Part shown: piece after piece, positions 35,227 through 43,926 of the stretch
Numbering within the stretch: position 1 is the stretch's first letter
How the letters are laid out: every line of letters starts with the position of its first letter
Assembly: GCF_040196175.1 (NCBI RefSeq)
Contig: NZ_JBEFNF010000001.1
Span: 1,054,001 to 1,118,000, forward strand
Source of the DNA: Halospina sp040196175
GTDB lineage: Bacteria; Pseudomonadota; Gammaproteobacteria; Pseudomonadales; Oleiphilaceae
Length of the DNA: 64,000 nt
Direction of reading: 5' to 3'
The notes under the pieces: model-generated
Told to the model about the DNA's origin: nothing
Databases searched by the model: none
Seen by the model: only the letters and a program-made list of their open reading frames with translations
Translations under genes and position numbers: made by a program

Positions 35227-35807
35227 TTCTCACCCCAGAGTGCTTCAAGACGCGAGTCACGGCCGCAACTGTTTCGGTAAAACCAGTACTGGATGGCGTT
35301 TTTATCGTAATAATTCTGATGGTAATCCTCCGCCGGGTAGAACGCCTCCAACTGTCGGATGGGAGTCACGATCGGTTTATCAAAACGACCGGAATCCGCC
35401 AGAGACTGCTTTGAGGCTTCCGCTGCCTTCCGCTGTGATTCAGACTGGGTAAAAACAGCGGTGGTGTACTGGTAGCCCCGGTCGCAGAACTGACCGCCGT
35501 CATCCAGCGGATCCACGTTGCGCCAGAAGACTTCAAGCAGCTTGTCGTAGGAGACTCTGTCCGGGTTATAACGCACGCGGACCACTTCCAGGTGCTCTGT
35601 TTCCCCTGAACTCACCTGCTCATAGGTTGGGTCCTCAAGATTGCCACCGGCATAACCGCTGGTGGTATCGGTTACGCCCTCAAGTTTGTCGTAAGGCGGT
35701 TCCATGCACCAGAAGCAGCCACCGGCAAAAACCGCCGTTCTGGTTTGCTCTTGGGCATGAGCCGTCAGGGCTATCAGCGAAAGCAGCAGCAGGATCGTTA
35801 AACGCAC
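35223..35807 (-). CDS. msrA: Exported peptide methionine sulfoxide reductase A
   Basis: Repairs the S-epimer of methionine sulfoxide. The 194-residue protein begins with a signal peptide (LTILLLLSLIALTAHA), so the enzyme is periplasmic. Catalytic Cys31 is in GGCFWCMEPPYD, and the substrate-site GYAGG, HLEVVRVRY and AEDYHQNYY are present. It starts at GTG 35807 with AGAGGA overlapping the msrB stop. Periplasmic reductases need reducing power brought across the membrane; no DsbD-like gene is seen here. Confidence 0.93.
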   Translation of the reverse strand: MRLTILLLLSLIALTAHAQEQTRTAVFAGGCFWCMEPPYDKLEGVTDTTSGYAGGNLEDPTYEQVSSGETEHLEVVRVRYNPDRVSYDKLLEVFWRNVDPLDDGGQFCDRGYQYTTAVFTQSESQRKAAEASKQSLADSGRFDKPIVTPIRQLEAFYPAEDYHQNYYDKNAIQYWFYRNSCGRDSRLEALWGEN

Positions 35808-35812
35808 AGTTC

Positions 35813-36352
35813 TTATCCTCTCAGCGCCGGAAGGATTTCACCTCCTGGTACAAATTGAAGGGCCAGGCCGTTGTTGCACCATCGTTTCCCCGTGGGATCT
35901 GGGCCATCATCGAAAACATGCCCTTGGTGGCCACCGCAACGAATGCAGTGGTACTCAGTCCGGGGCCAGAAGGCCTTGTAGTCCGTTTTAGTGCCCATGT
36001 GCTTCTCATGAGCTGCCCAGAAACTCGGCCAGCCTGTGCCGGATTCGTATTTGGTATCAGAGCTGAAGAGCGGCAGATAACAGGCCGCGCAGACGAAGGT
36101 GCCGCTTCGGTCTTCTCCATTGAGTGGGCTCGAACCCGCGGGCTCCGTTTCAGCCTGGAAAAGAATCTGCCAAGCGGCATCCGGTAACTTATCACGCCAC
36201 CAGTCAACGCCGTGCTCTAGAGGCTTAAGTGCTTTCTCGGGGACCGAGACATCATGGTGATACTGAGTCTGGCGGGCGACCACCCATGAACTCGGCAAAA
36301 TGTACAAAGCCCCTCCAGCCAGTATTGATGAGAGCAGATGCCTGCGTTTCAT
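35813..36352 (-). CDS. msrB: Exported peptide methionine sulfoxide reductase B
   Basis: Repairs the R-epimer of methionine sulfoxide. I begin at ATG 36352 (179 residues), where GGAG is seven bases upstream. The N terminus MKRRHLLSSILAGGALY is a possible Tat-type signal with twin arginine. The zinc pairs CAAC and CIRC are present, as are the SelR motifs SGTGWPSF and GGHQGHVFDDGP. The catalytic Cys is in RWCNNGLAL. It lies five bases from msrA; the two probably form a periplasmic repair operon. Confidence 0.91.
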   Translation of the reverse strand: MKRRHLLSSILAGGALYILPSSWVVARQTQYHHDVSVPEKALKPLEHGVDWWRDKLPDAAWQILFQAETEPAGSSPLNGEDRSGTFVCAACYLPLFSSDTKYESGTGWPSFWAAHEKHMGTKTDYKAFWPRTEYHCIRCGGHQGHVFDDGPDPTGKRWCNNGLALQFVPGGEILPALRG

Positions 36353-36474
36353 GGTGGTCTCCGCGTTTCGAATTAGTATATCCATTGTACGCCCGCGTGG
36401 CGACCCGAGATGAGAGGTTTGGGCTCTGCAAATGATGCGCGTTCACTAAGAATTATTAAAAAGATTCTGAGGTA

Positions 36475-37392
36475 TTACCCTTTCATGGCGATAGACAGAA
36501 GCTGTCTCCATGCGCGGGGCCAAAAGGGACGATACATCAGGGCTTGGAGTGCCGACGTTACGCTTTCACCAGCATTGCCGTTTAGGGCAAGCGCTTGAGC
36601 TCGCCTACAGTACAAGGCTGCCAGGCAGTGGCGTGCAAAGCGCGCGGGCACTGCTCTCTGGAAATGCTCCAACGCATACGTCATCGCCTCACTTCTTGCT
36701 TCAGAAACTGGATCAATACCTGGTGGTAAGATGCCCTCAATCGGGCGTATCTGAGCTAGCTCTGAAACGCATCCCGCCGATTCGAATGAGAGCTGGTGAG
36801 CCAGCCATAGAAGAAGCGCATGGTCATTGCCCAAAACGAGACGCATCCCGGTCTTCTCCAGTCCCCGAACCAAACGGCGACGGACCAGTATCGCAGTTAA
36901 GGGGATCTGCGGCGCCACGAACAATTCGCGAACCATGGTTGAGTATTTCTGACTTTGAGGAAGAGTTTTGACAACATTGCCCTCTGCGTCAAGCACCTGA
37001 CTCAGTCCATAAACGGCACCGGTTCCCTTTGGAGACCGCTCGAGGCTCTGCAGCATTCCTTCAAGGAAATCGATAGGCCACAAAGTATGAGGATCCAACC
37101 AAGCAACATTTGCGCCTCTCGCCTTTTGCAGAGCCAAACGACGGCCGATAGCCCGGTCGGTTTCTTCAGCCGAAAGCACGCGGACCCGATTTTCATCCCG
37201 GGCCCAGTCCTCAAGACGCTCAAGCGTGCCATCCGTCGAAGCGCAGTCCACCGCAACGACTTCCCAATCCGTCAATGTTTGGGCACCAATACACCTGATC
37301 AGAGCATCGAGCCAGACAGAGCGGTTGGCTGTAACCAGCAGTAGGCTTATGGCCGGAGCAGCAGGAATGTTACTGGAAACCCAATGTGGCAT
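36475..37392 (-). CDS. Family 2 glycosyltransferase
   Basis: Glycosyltransferase with a GT-A fold, 305 residues. SLLLVTANRSVWLDALIRCI opens the nucleotide-sugar domain, followed by VVAVDCASTDGT and ARGANVAWLDPHTLW, where DPH stands in the DxD position. The C-terminal 80 residues are helical and carry LGNDHALLLWLAH, a possible catalytic-base region. No other polysaccharide genes adjoin it. Its flanks are visibly more AT-rich than the rest of the window, a weak sign of acquisition. The acceptor is unknown. Confidence 0.78.
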   Translation of the reverse strand: MPHWVSSNIPAAPAISLLLVTANRSVWLDALIRCIGAQTLTDWEVVAVDCASTDGTLERLEDWARDENRVRVLSAEETDRAIGRRLALQKARGANVAWLDPHTLWPIDFLEGMLQSLERSPKGTGAVYGLSQVLDAEGNVVKTLPQSQKYSTMVRELFVAPQIPLTAILVRRRLVRGLEKTGMRLVLGNDHALLLWLAHQLSFESAGCVSELAQIRPIEGILPPGIDPVSEARSEAMTYALEHFQRAVPARFARHCLAALYCRRAQALALNGNAGESVTSALQALMYRPFWPRAWRQLLSIAMKG

Positions 37393-37554
37393 TAGCCTGA
37401 TTCCGTTTTTAAACCTATTGTATTGATTCGCTGAAGTGATGATAAATCTTTATGTAGGCCTCCGCCCACCAACCGATGACGACGAGTAACGATGGATTCA
37501 AGCTTATTATTCCGAGATACTTATGGACGCCAACAGTATCACCCAGCTCAAAAT

Positions 37555-37583
37555 AAAAACGGCGCCTTGGGGCGCCGTTTTTT
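37555..37583 (-). terminator. Intrinsic terminator after prpD
   Basis: ACGGCGCC pairs with GGCGCCGT around a TTGG loop, with A5 before and T6 after the stem. On the minus strand the tail is GTTTTTATTTT, 27 bases past the prpD stop. The symmetry would also stop plus-strand transcripts. Confidence 0.85.
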
Positions 37584-37609
37584 ATGAACTGACCATAACG
37601 TCAGTTTAT

Positions 37610-39097
37610 TCAACACCCTTCAAACAGGTCCATAAACTCGTTCACCGGCGTGCTCTCAAGCGTCTTCTGGTCCTTGCACAGGCTGAAGATCTGCTCGGAA
37701 CGCTTCTGGGTGAAGCGCGTCGCAAGGTTGTTGCGGAACTTCTGCTCCAGCAACGGGATGCCGTCCTTCCGGCGGCGGCGATGCCCGATCGGGTATTCCA
37801 CGGCCACGTTGTCAGTACTAGACCCGTCCTTGAAGAACAATTGGATGGCGTTGGCGATGGAGCGCTTGTCCTCTTCCAGGTACTCGCGGGTATAGCGCTC
37901 GTCCTCCTGGACCTCCATCTTGCCCCGGATCTCGTCGATGATGGGGTTGTTGGCGTGGAAGTCGTCCTCGTAATGATCCGCTGTGAGATTCCCGAAGATC
38001 AGCGGCACGGCAGTCATGTACTGCAGGCAGTGGTCGCGGTCCGCGGCGTTGGCCAGGGTGCCCTGCTTGGAGATGATGCGGATGGCGGATTCGTGGGTGG
38101 TGATCACGATCCGGTCGATCTCGTCCAGCCGGTCCTTCACCTGCGGATGCAGGGTGACGGCAGCTTCAGCGGCGGTCTGCGCATGGAACTCAGCCGGGAA
38201 GGAGATCTTGAACAGGACGTTTTCCATCACGTAGCTTCCGAATTCCTGGGGCAGCTTGAACTGGCGGTCTTCTTCCGGCTTGAGCTGCTGGTCGCGGTTG
38301 GTCTTGCTGAACAGCACGTTGTAGAAGCCCCACTGCGGTGCGCTAAGCGCGCCCGGGATGCCCATTTCGCCGCGCTTGGCGATGTCGGCCAGGCGCACGG
38401 CGCGGGAGGTAGCGTCGCCGGCGGCCCAGGACTTGCGGGAACCGGCGTTGGGCGCGTGACGGTAAGTGCGCAGGGACTGGCCGTCGACCCAGGCGTGGGA
38501 CAGCGCGGCCATGATTTCTTCGCGGTTGCAGCCCATGAGCTTAGCGGTAACAGCTGTGGAGGCGACCTTAACGAGCACCACGTGGTCCAGGCCGACACGG
38601 TTAAAAGAGTTTTCCAGCGCCAGTACGCCCTGGATTTCATGAGCCATGATCATGCCCTCAATCACGTCACGCATGGTAAGCGGGTCTTTGCCCTCAGCAA
38701 CGCGCTTCTGGGAGAGGTGATCCGCGATGGCGAGGATGCCCCCAAGATTGTCTGAGGGATGGCCCCATTCGGCGGCGAGCCAGGTGTCGTTGTAGTCGAG
38801 CCAGCGGATGATGCAGCCGATGTCCCAGGCCGCCTTGACTGGGTCGAGGCGGAAAGGGGTGCCCGGAACACGTGCGCCATTCGGAACCTGGGTGCCTTCC
38901 ACGATCGGGCCAAGGTGCTTGGTGCACTCCGGGAAGCGCAGGGCCAGCAGGCCGCAGCCGAGGGTGTCCATCAGGCAGTTGCGGGCGGTATCGAGGGCTT
39001 CCGTGCTTTCGATTTTGTAGTCGAGGACGTAGTCGGCGGTTTTCTGGATGATGTCGTCGTAGTCCGGGCGGACGTTGGATTCTACGTTGGCGCTCAT
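37610..39097 (-). CDS. prpD: 2-Methylcitrate dehydratase
   Basis: Dehydrates 2-methylcitrate to 2-methyl-cis-aconitate in propionyl-CoA breakdown. The 495-residue length and MmgE/PrpD features match: RWLDYNDTWLAAEWGHPSDN near residue 100, SHAWVDGQSLRTYRHAPN and SRKSWAAGDATSRAV in the middle, and the C-terminal lid. This is the cofactor-free PrpD route; acnD and prpF, the alternative in many gammaproteobacteria, are absent here. A 195-base gap with a repeat element separates it from prpC. Confidence 0.96.
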   Translation of the reverse strand: MSANVESNVRPDYDDIIQKTADYVLDYKIESTEALDTARNCLMDTLGCGLLALRFPECTKHLGPIVEGTQVPNGARVPGTPFRLDPVKAAWDIGCIIRWLDYNDTWLAAEWGHPSDNLGGILAIADHLSQKRVAEGKDPLTMRDVIEGMIMAHEIQGVLALENSFNRVGLDHVVLVKVASTAVTAKLMGCNREEIMAALSHAWVDGQSLRTYRHAPNAGSRKSWAAGDATSRAVRLADIAKRGEMGIPGALSAPQWGFYNVLFSKTNRDQQLKPEEDRQFKLPQEFGSYVMENVLFKISFPAEFHAQTAAEAAVTLHPQVKDRLDEIDRIVITTHESAIRIISKQGTLANAADRDHCLQYMTAVPLIFGNLTADHYEDDFHANNPIIDEIRGKMEVQEDERYTREYLEEDKRSIANAIQLFFKDGSSTDNVAVEYPIGHRRRRKDGIPLLEQKFRNNLATRFTQKRSEQIFSLCKDQKTLESTPVNEFMDLFEGC

Positions 39098-39155
39098 GAG
39101 CTTCCCTCTATATTTCCTGTCTGGATTGTTGAATCAGTTGCAGGAATCAGCCGAA

Positions 39156-39247
39156 AGGGACTGCTTCCCGGGAATCGCTATGAATCCATCCCTGGACGCT
39201 GCGCGATTGCCATCCCTGGCAATCGAGCTTCCCGGTAAGCAGTCCCT
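39156..39247. repeat. Compound inverted-repeat element between prpC and prpD
   Basis: Outer arms of 19 bases, 39156-39174 and 39229-39247, are complementary with a single mismatch. Inside is a perfect 8-base hairpin, CGATTGCC (39204-39211) with GGCAATCG (39218-39225). The 10-base direct repeat CCATCCCTGG occurs at 39186-39195 and 39210-39219. In the prp mRNA this would fold into a long stem with inner hairpins. The form is that of a dispersed intergenic palindromic element rather than a terminator, since no T tract follows. It could protect the prpC message or reduce prpD expression. Confidence 0.7.
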
Positions 39248-39292
39248 CACGCCAGATTCTCTCCGGTCGTGTCAGGACCGCTGTAAGCGAAG

Positions 39293-40417
39293 CTACCGTT
39301 CGTCGATGGGCAGCCAGTCCTGATGTTCCGGGCCGGTGTAGTCGGCGCTCGGGCGGATGATGCGGTTGTTGGCGCGCTGTTCTTTTACATGGGCCGTCCA
39401 GCCGGCGACGCGGGACATCAGGAAAATGGGCGTAAACAGTTTGGTCGGGATGTTCATGTAGAAATACGCCGAAGCATGGAAGAAGTCCGCGTTGGGAAAG
39501 AGCTTTTTTTCGCGCCACATGACTTCTTCACACCGCTCGGAGATGTCGTACAGGCTGGTGTCACCGTGATCCTCGGCGAGCGCGCGCGACCACTTCTTGA
39601 TCATGGCGTTACGCGGGTCAGCGTCGCGGTAAACGGCGTGACCGAAGCCCATGATCTTGTCTTTGCGCTCGATCATCCTGAGGAGTTTTTCTTCAGCATC
39701 ATCGGGGTCATCGAATCCTTCGATCATTTCCATGGCGGCTTCATTGGCGCCGCCATGGAGCGGACCGCGCAGGCTGCCGATGGCGCCGGTAACGCAGGAA
39801 TGGATGTCCGACAGCGTTGAGGCGCAGACGCGGGCTGTGAAGGTGGAGGCGTTGAACTCATGCTCGGCGTAGAGGATGAGCGAGACGTTCATGACATCGG
39901 CGTGCAGCTGGCTCGGCTTGCGCCCGTGCAGCATGTGCAGGAAGTGGGAGCCGATGGTGTTGTCGTCCAGGTCCGTGTAGATGCGCACGCCATCGTGGCT
40001 GTAACGGTACCAGTAGCAGATAACCGCCGGCAGGGCCGCGAGCATGCGGTCGATGTGATCGTCCTGCTCGCCGAAGTTTTCCTCTGTCTCCAGGTTCCCC
40101 AACATGGAGCAGCCGGTACGCATCACATCCATCGGGTGCGCATCAGCTGGAATGCGTTCGAGTACCTCTTTGAGTGTATCCGGGAGATGGCGCTTGCTGG
40201 CCAGGCGCTCGCGGTAGGCGTCAAGCTCACGCTGATTGGGTAGATGGCCGTAGATCAGCAGATGGGCCACTTCTTCAAACTGGGCATTATTGGCCAGGTC
40301 CGTGATGTCATAGCCGCGGTACGTTAGGCCGGTTCCGGTTTTGCCCACAGTGCAGAGTGCGGTTTCCCCGGCTACCTGGCCACGCAGGCCAGCGCCACCT
40401 TGTGGTTTGTCGCTCAT
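39293..40417 (-). CDS. prpC: 2-Methylcitrate synthase
   Basis: Condenses propionyl-CoA with oxaloacetate. A citrate-synthase-family protein of 374 residues, the short form typical of PrpC. The first catalytic His is in SLRGPLHGGANEAA, the second in IMGFGHAVYR, and the Asp is in NADFFHASAYFYMNIP. The N terminus GLRGQVAGETALCTVG is the methylcitrate synthase type and differs from GltA. It lies 37 bases after prpB. Confidence 0.96.
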   Translation of the reverse strand: MSDKPQGGAGLRGQVAGETALCTVGKTGTGLTYRGYDITDLANNAQFEEVAHLLIYGHLPNQRELDAYRERLASKRHLPDTLKEVLERIPADAHPMDVMRTGCSMLGNLETEENFGEQDDHIDRMLAALPAVICYWYRYSHDGVRIYTDLDDNTIGSHFLHMLHGRKPSQLHADVMNVSLILYAEHEFNASTFTARVCASTLSDIHSCVTGAIGSLRGPLHGGANEAAMEMIEGFDDPDDAEEKLLRMIERKDKIMGFGHAVYRDADPRNAMIKKWSRALAEDHGDTSLYDISERCEEVMWREKKLFPNADFFHASAYFYMNIPTKLFTPIFLMSRVAGWTAHVKEQRANNRIIRPSADYTGPEHQDWLPIDER

Positions 40418-40454
40418 GGTTCTGTCCTCTCACCTGTCTTTCAGTCGTTTGTTG

Positions 40455-41336
40455 CTATTGTTTCTGCGCGAAGAGTTCGTCGAGCTTAGCTTCGAATTCA
40501 TGGTAATCCAGAAAATCATAGAGCTCATCGCGGCTCTGCATCTGATCCACCACCGCTTTCTGGTCACCGTCATCCAGGATGTGCTGATAGACATTCAAGG
40601 CCGCCTTATTCATTGCACGGAAGGCACTTAGCGGATACAGAACCATGGCAACGCCGACTTGAGATAGTTCAGCGCGGTTGAACAGCGGTGTTTTCCCGAA
40701 CTCGGTAATATTGGCCAGAACGGGCACGTCCAGCGCCTCAACAAACGCCCGATAATCTTCAAGGTCCGCCACAGCTTCCGCAAAAATGGCGTCTGCCCCC
40801 GCGTCCACGCAGGCCTGAGCCCGATCAATAGCGGCATCACGGCCTTCCTGGGCGAAGGCGTCGGTACGCGCGATGATGAAAAAGTCTGGATCCTGGCGCG
40901 CGTCTGCCGCCGCCATGACGCGGTCAACCATTTCTTCTTTTGATACGATTTCCTTGTTCGGCCGGTGCCCGCAGCGCTTCTGCGCTACCTGGTCTTCAAT
41001 GTGGACCGCAGCAACGCCCGCCCGTTCCATTTCCCGGATAGTGCGGGCGATATTGAGCGCCCCACCCCACCCTGTATCAATGTCCACCAGAAGCGGTACA
41101 TTCGAAGCGGCCGTGATCCGGCGCGCATCCTCAACGACATCATTCATGGTGGTCATGCCCAGATCCGGTAGGCCGAAAGAGGCGTTGGCCACGCCACCAC
41201 CAGAGAGATAGATCGCTTTGTGACCGCTTTTCTCCGCCATAATGGCGGTGTAGGCATTAATAGCGCCGACAATCTGGAGCGGCTGTGCGCTGAGCGCGTC
41301 GCGGAAGCGTTTACCGGGGGAGCGGGAGTCTGTCAT
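40455..41336 (-). CDS. prpB: 2-Methylisocitrate lyase
   Basis: Cleaves 2-methylisocitrate to pyruvate and succinate. A PEP mutase/isocitrate lyase superfamily barrel of 293 residues from ATG 41336, with AGGTG five bases upstream. YLSGGGVANASFGLPDLG, LVDIDTGWGG and the catalytic KRCGHRPNKEIV loop with its Cys are intact. It heads prpBCD. The GntR or sigma-54 type regulator (prpR) that often precedes it is missing; murB is upstream instead. Confidence 0.96.
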   Translation of the reverse strand: MTDSRSPGKRFRDALSAQPLQIVGAINAYTAIMAEKSGHKAIYLSGGGVANASFGLPDLGMTTMNDVVEDARRITAASNVPLLVDIDTGWGGALNIARTIREMERAGVAAVHIEDQVAQKRCGHRPNKEIVSKEEMVDRVMAAADARQDPDFFIIARTDAFAQEGRDAAIDRAQACVDAGADAIFAEAVADLEDYRAFVEALDVPVLANITEFGKTPLFNRAELSQVGVAMVLYPLSAFRAMNKAALNVYQHILDDGDQKAVVDQMQSRDELYDFLDYHEFEAKLDELFAQKQ

Positions 41337-41382
41337 CAAAGCACCTGTCGGGTCGGGTCTGTAGAAATAGAAATTTTAAAAC

Positions 41383-41414
41383 AGAATAGTCGTGACTCAG
41401 CGCACAACTGTCAA
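41383..41414 (-). promoter_or_regulatory. Weak promoter candidate for prpBCD
   Basis: On the minus strand a perfect TTGACA (41409-41414) straddles the murB stop. TATTCT (41383-41388) follows after 20 bases, longer than the optimal 17. The 46 bases below it up to the prpB start are AT-rich. The long spacer may mean an activator is needed, or that the match is chance. Confidence 0.35.
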
Positions 41415-42451
41415 TCACCCTGCGTACCAATCAGCCTTGGTTCAATCTCAAGATCAACGCCAAATCTGGTTCGCACATCGCTGCGGATGCGCTCAGACAG
41501 CGCCAGCAGCTCGGCCCCGCTACCATTACCGTGATGGATCAGCACCAGTGCCTGCTTCGAGTGAACCCCAACGTGGGCCTCCCGATGGCCCTTCCAGCCG
41601 CATTGGTCAATCAGCCAGCCAGCCGCAAGCTTGAATCCGCCAGAGTCCGGATAGGCCACCAGCCCTGGGAACTGTTCCCTCAGCGATTCGCCGGTTGCGT
41701 GGTCCACAACCGGGTTCTTGAAAAAGCTGCCGGCATTGGGCAACACCGCCGGGTCCGGCAACTTGGCCAGACGGATGCGGCTGACCATGGCCGCGACCGT
41801 CTCAGGCGTCAGCTCCTGGTCCGGATCCCTATAATCCGCAACCTCCTGAGCCAGCTCACCATAATCCAGGCGGAAGGTCGCCGAGCGCGATAGCCGGAGC
41901 CGCACACGCACAATGATGAAACGCTCCGGATGGCGCTTGAACAGACTGTCACGGTAACCGAACTCGCATTCTTCTGACTCCAGAGTCCGGAAACAGCCCT
42001 GCCGCCGATCCCAGGCATCCAGGCTCTCAAAAACATCGCTAAGATCCCGACCGTAGGCACCAATGTTCTGTATGGGGGCGGCTCCAACGGTGCCGGGAAT
42101 CAGGGCAAGGTTTTCCAGCCCACGGTAACCAGTGGCAGCTGCATACCGGACTACGGCATCCCAGTTTTCCCCCGCCCCCAGGGTCAGAATGACCTGATCG
42201 TCATCCAGCACCTGCCAGTGACGCTCGTGGATGGCAATGGCCAGCACGAGTCCGTTGATCGGCGAGCACAGCACCACATTGCTGCCACCGCCCAACACCT
42301 GGACCGCCAGTTCCTGTGCATCCGCCCATTGCAGCAGCTGCGGGAGGGCGTCCGGCTCGGCAATGCGGGCGTACCATCGGGCGCTGCCAGGCAACCGCAG
42401 CGTGTTGCGCGGTTGAAGATCAACATCCTGCTCCACGAGCCCGGCGTTCAT
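41411..42451 (-). CDS. murB: UDP-N-acetylenolpyruvoylglucosamine reductase
   Basis: FAD/NADPH enzyme that completes UDP-MurNAc in peptidoglycan synthesis. Type I MurB of 346 residues. VLGGGSNVVL binds FAD, LIPGTVGAAPIQNIGAYG is the conserved loop, YRDSLFKR is the type I tyrosine loop, and the catalytic Ser is in NAGSFFKNP. It is coupled to the phosphatase gene by ATGA and ends the envelope cluster. Confidence 0.97.
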   Translation of the reverse strand: MNAGLVEQDVDLQPRNTLRLPGSARWYARIAEPDALPQLLQWADAQELAVQVLGGGSNVVLCSPINGLVLAIAIHERHWQVLDDDQVILTLGAGENWDAVVRYAAATGYRGLENLALIPGTVGAAPIQNIGAYGRDLSDVFESLDAWDRRQGCFRTLESEECEFGYRDSLFKRHPERFIIVRVRLRLSRSATFRLDYGELAQEVADYRDPDQELTPETVAAMVSRIRLAKLPDPAVLPNAGSFFKNPVVDHATGESLREQFPGLVAYPDSGGFKLAAGWLIDQCGWKGHREAHVGVHSKQALVLIHHGNGSGAELLALSERIRSDVRTRFGVDLEIEPRLIGTQGD

Positions 42452-42933
42452 AAGCTGTGGCGGGACCGCAGCTCGGCAAGCAGACCCTCGCCGGCATCCG
42501 TGATCAGGTCCAGCACCCGCGTGAAGCCGGATTCCCCGCCGTAATAGGGATCAGGAACCTCGTCCGTATCCGCGTGGCGGGCATAACTGAGAAACAGCTC
42601 AACCGATGCATCCGCGTTGGGCGGCGCGATCGAGCGTAAATCACTGTGATTGGCGCGATCCATCGCCAGAATGTGGTCAAAGGTGTAGAAGTCCTCCAGC
42701 GACACCTGGCGTGCCCGTTGAGAGGTAAGGTCTATTCCGCGCTGACGAGCGGCCTCTGTAGCCCGCGGATCCGGTGATTTGCCAATGTGCCAGTGACCGG
42801 TTCCAGCGGAATCAATCTGGATACGGTCCTGAAGGCGCAGCTCCTCAAGCTGTCTGGCAAACACGCCCTGCGCGGTGGGCGAGCGACAGATGTTGCCCAG
42901 ACACACAAACAGGATGGAAACTGGTTGCGTCAT
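42448..42933 (-). CDS. Low-molecular-weight protein tyrosine phosphatase
   Basis: Cytoplasmic phosphatase of 161 residues. The P-loop CLGNICRSP with catalytic Cys and Arg sits near the N terminus, and the general acid Asp is in VPDPYYGG. Related enzymes reverse tyrosine phosphorylation in polysaccharide export or stress control. The kdsB-ptp-murB order is conserved in Pseudomonas, so the gene is likely housekeeping. It starts seven bases after kdsB. Confidence 0.94.
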   Translation of the reverse strand: MTQPVSILFVCLGNICRSPTAQGVFARQLEELRLQDRIQIDSAGTGHWHIGKSPDPRATEAARQRGIDLTSQRARQVSLEDFYTFDHILAMDRANHSDLRSIAPPNADASVELFLSYARHADTDEVPDPYYGGESGFTRVLDLITDAGEGLLAELRSRHSL

Positions 42934-42939
42934 AATGCG

Positions 42940-43722
42940 TCACTCCTGCTGAGGTGATTGGCCGGCAAGGCGTACGCGAACCCGTTCGAGATCGGCCTCG
43001 GTATCCACGCCTGCCGGCGGCGTCTGTTCAGCGATGCCCACCTGAATCCGGGCGCCGTGCCACAACGCACGCAACTGCTCAAGCGATTCGGCCCGTTCCA
43101 GCGGTGTTGGCTGCCAGCCGACAAACTGATGCAACAGGCTTACCCGGTAGGCGTAAAGACCGATATGGCGATACCAGCCCGCGGTATCCGGCACCCACTC
43201 GGGCCCACTGCCGGTTTCAAAGGTGGCCCGATCCCAGGGAATGGGCGCCCGCGAGAAGTAGAGCGCGCGTCCGGCGTTATCCATCACCACTTTAACGGCA
43301 TTGGGATTAAAGAGTTCATCCGGATTGGTAATGGGTTCGCAGAGTGTCGCAATGGCGGCGTCAGGCGCACCTTCGAGCAGGCCAGCAACCTGGTCGATCA
43401 ACGCGGCGGGCAGCAGAGGTTCATCCCCCTGCACGTTGACGACGATCGCTTCATCATCAAGCGCCAGGCTGGAAGCCACTTCTTCCAGGCGATCGGTCCC
43501 CGAGGGGTGATCATCCCGGGTCATCACTGCCTGCCCGCCGAATCCATGCACCGCGTCGGCGATATATTCAGAGTCAGTGGCGATGATGACGCGCCCTGCG
43601 CCACTTTCAGCGGCCCTGTCCCAAACATGCTGGATCATAGGGCGCCCGCCAATATCCGCCAGTGGCTTGCCAGGCAGGCGGCTGGAGGCGTAACGCGCTG
43701 GGATAACCACAGTAAAGGCCAT
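42940..43722 (-). CDS. kdsB: CMP-Kdo synthetase
   Basis: Activates Kdo with CTP for lipopolysaccharide inner core synthesis. Nucleotidyltransferase of 260 residues with PARYASSRLPGKPLADIGGRP at the N terminus, VNVQGDEPLLP in the centre, and HIGLYAYR and PTPLERAESLEQLRALW downstream, all standard KdsB landmarks. It is 12 bases from the Trm112-like gene. Confidence 0.97.
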   Translation of the reverse strand: MAFTVVIPARYASSRLPGKPLADIGGRPMIQHVWDRAAESGAGRVIIATDSEYIADAVHGFGGQAVMTRDDHPSGTDRLEEVASSLALDDEAIVVNVQGDEPLLPAALIDQVAGLLEGAPDAAIATLCEPITNPDELFNPNAVKVVMDNAGRALYFSRAPIPWDRATFETGSGPEWVPDTAGWYRHIGLYAYRVSLLHQFVGWQPTPLERAESLEQLRALWHGARIQVGIAEQTPPAGVDTEADLERVRVRLAGQSPQQE

Positions 43723-43734
43723 GATGGGCTCCGT

Positions 43735-43926
43735 TCAGCGTACCGGCGTAAGCCGTTCGTCCGTGGTCAGGGTTCGGGCTTCCTCCGGAAGCATCACCGG
43801 AATGCCCTCGCGGATGGGGAATGCCATGGCGTCATTGCGGCAGATGAGCTCCTGCGCGTCGGCATCATAGATGAGCTTGCCGTGGCATACCGGGCAGGCG
43901 AGCAGTGCGATCTGGCGTTTATCCAT
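43735..43926 (-). CDS. Trm112/YcaR-family small protein
   Basis: Protein of 63 residues with the YcaR motif LLACPVCHGKLIYD, a single CxxC, and FPIREGIPVMLPEEAR. ATG 43926 is chosen because family members begin just before the ACPVC motif; it overlaps the lpxK stop by eight bases. Bacterial members sit almost always between lpxK and kdsB, as here. The role is unclear. Confidence 0.92.
   Translation of the reverse strand: MDKRQIALLACPVCHGKLIYDADAQELICRNDAMAFPIREGIPVMLPEEARTLTTDERLTPVR

Noticed and set aside
37523..38755. 410-codon open frame on plus opposite prpD
   Set aside because: A shadow of prpD with no domain signature; it also crosses the prpD terminator.
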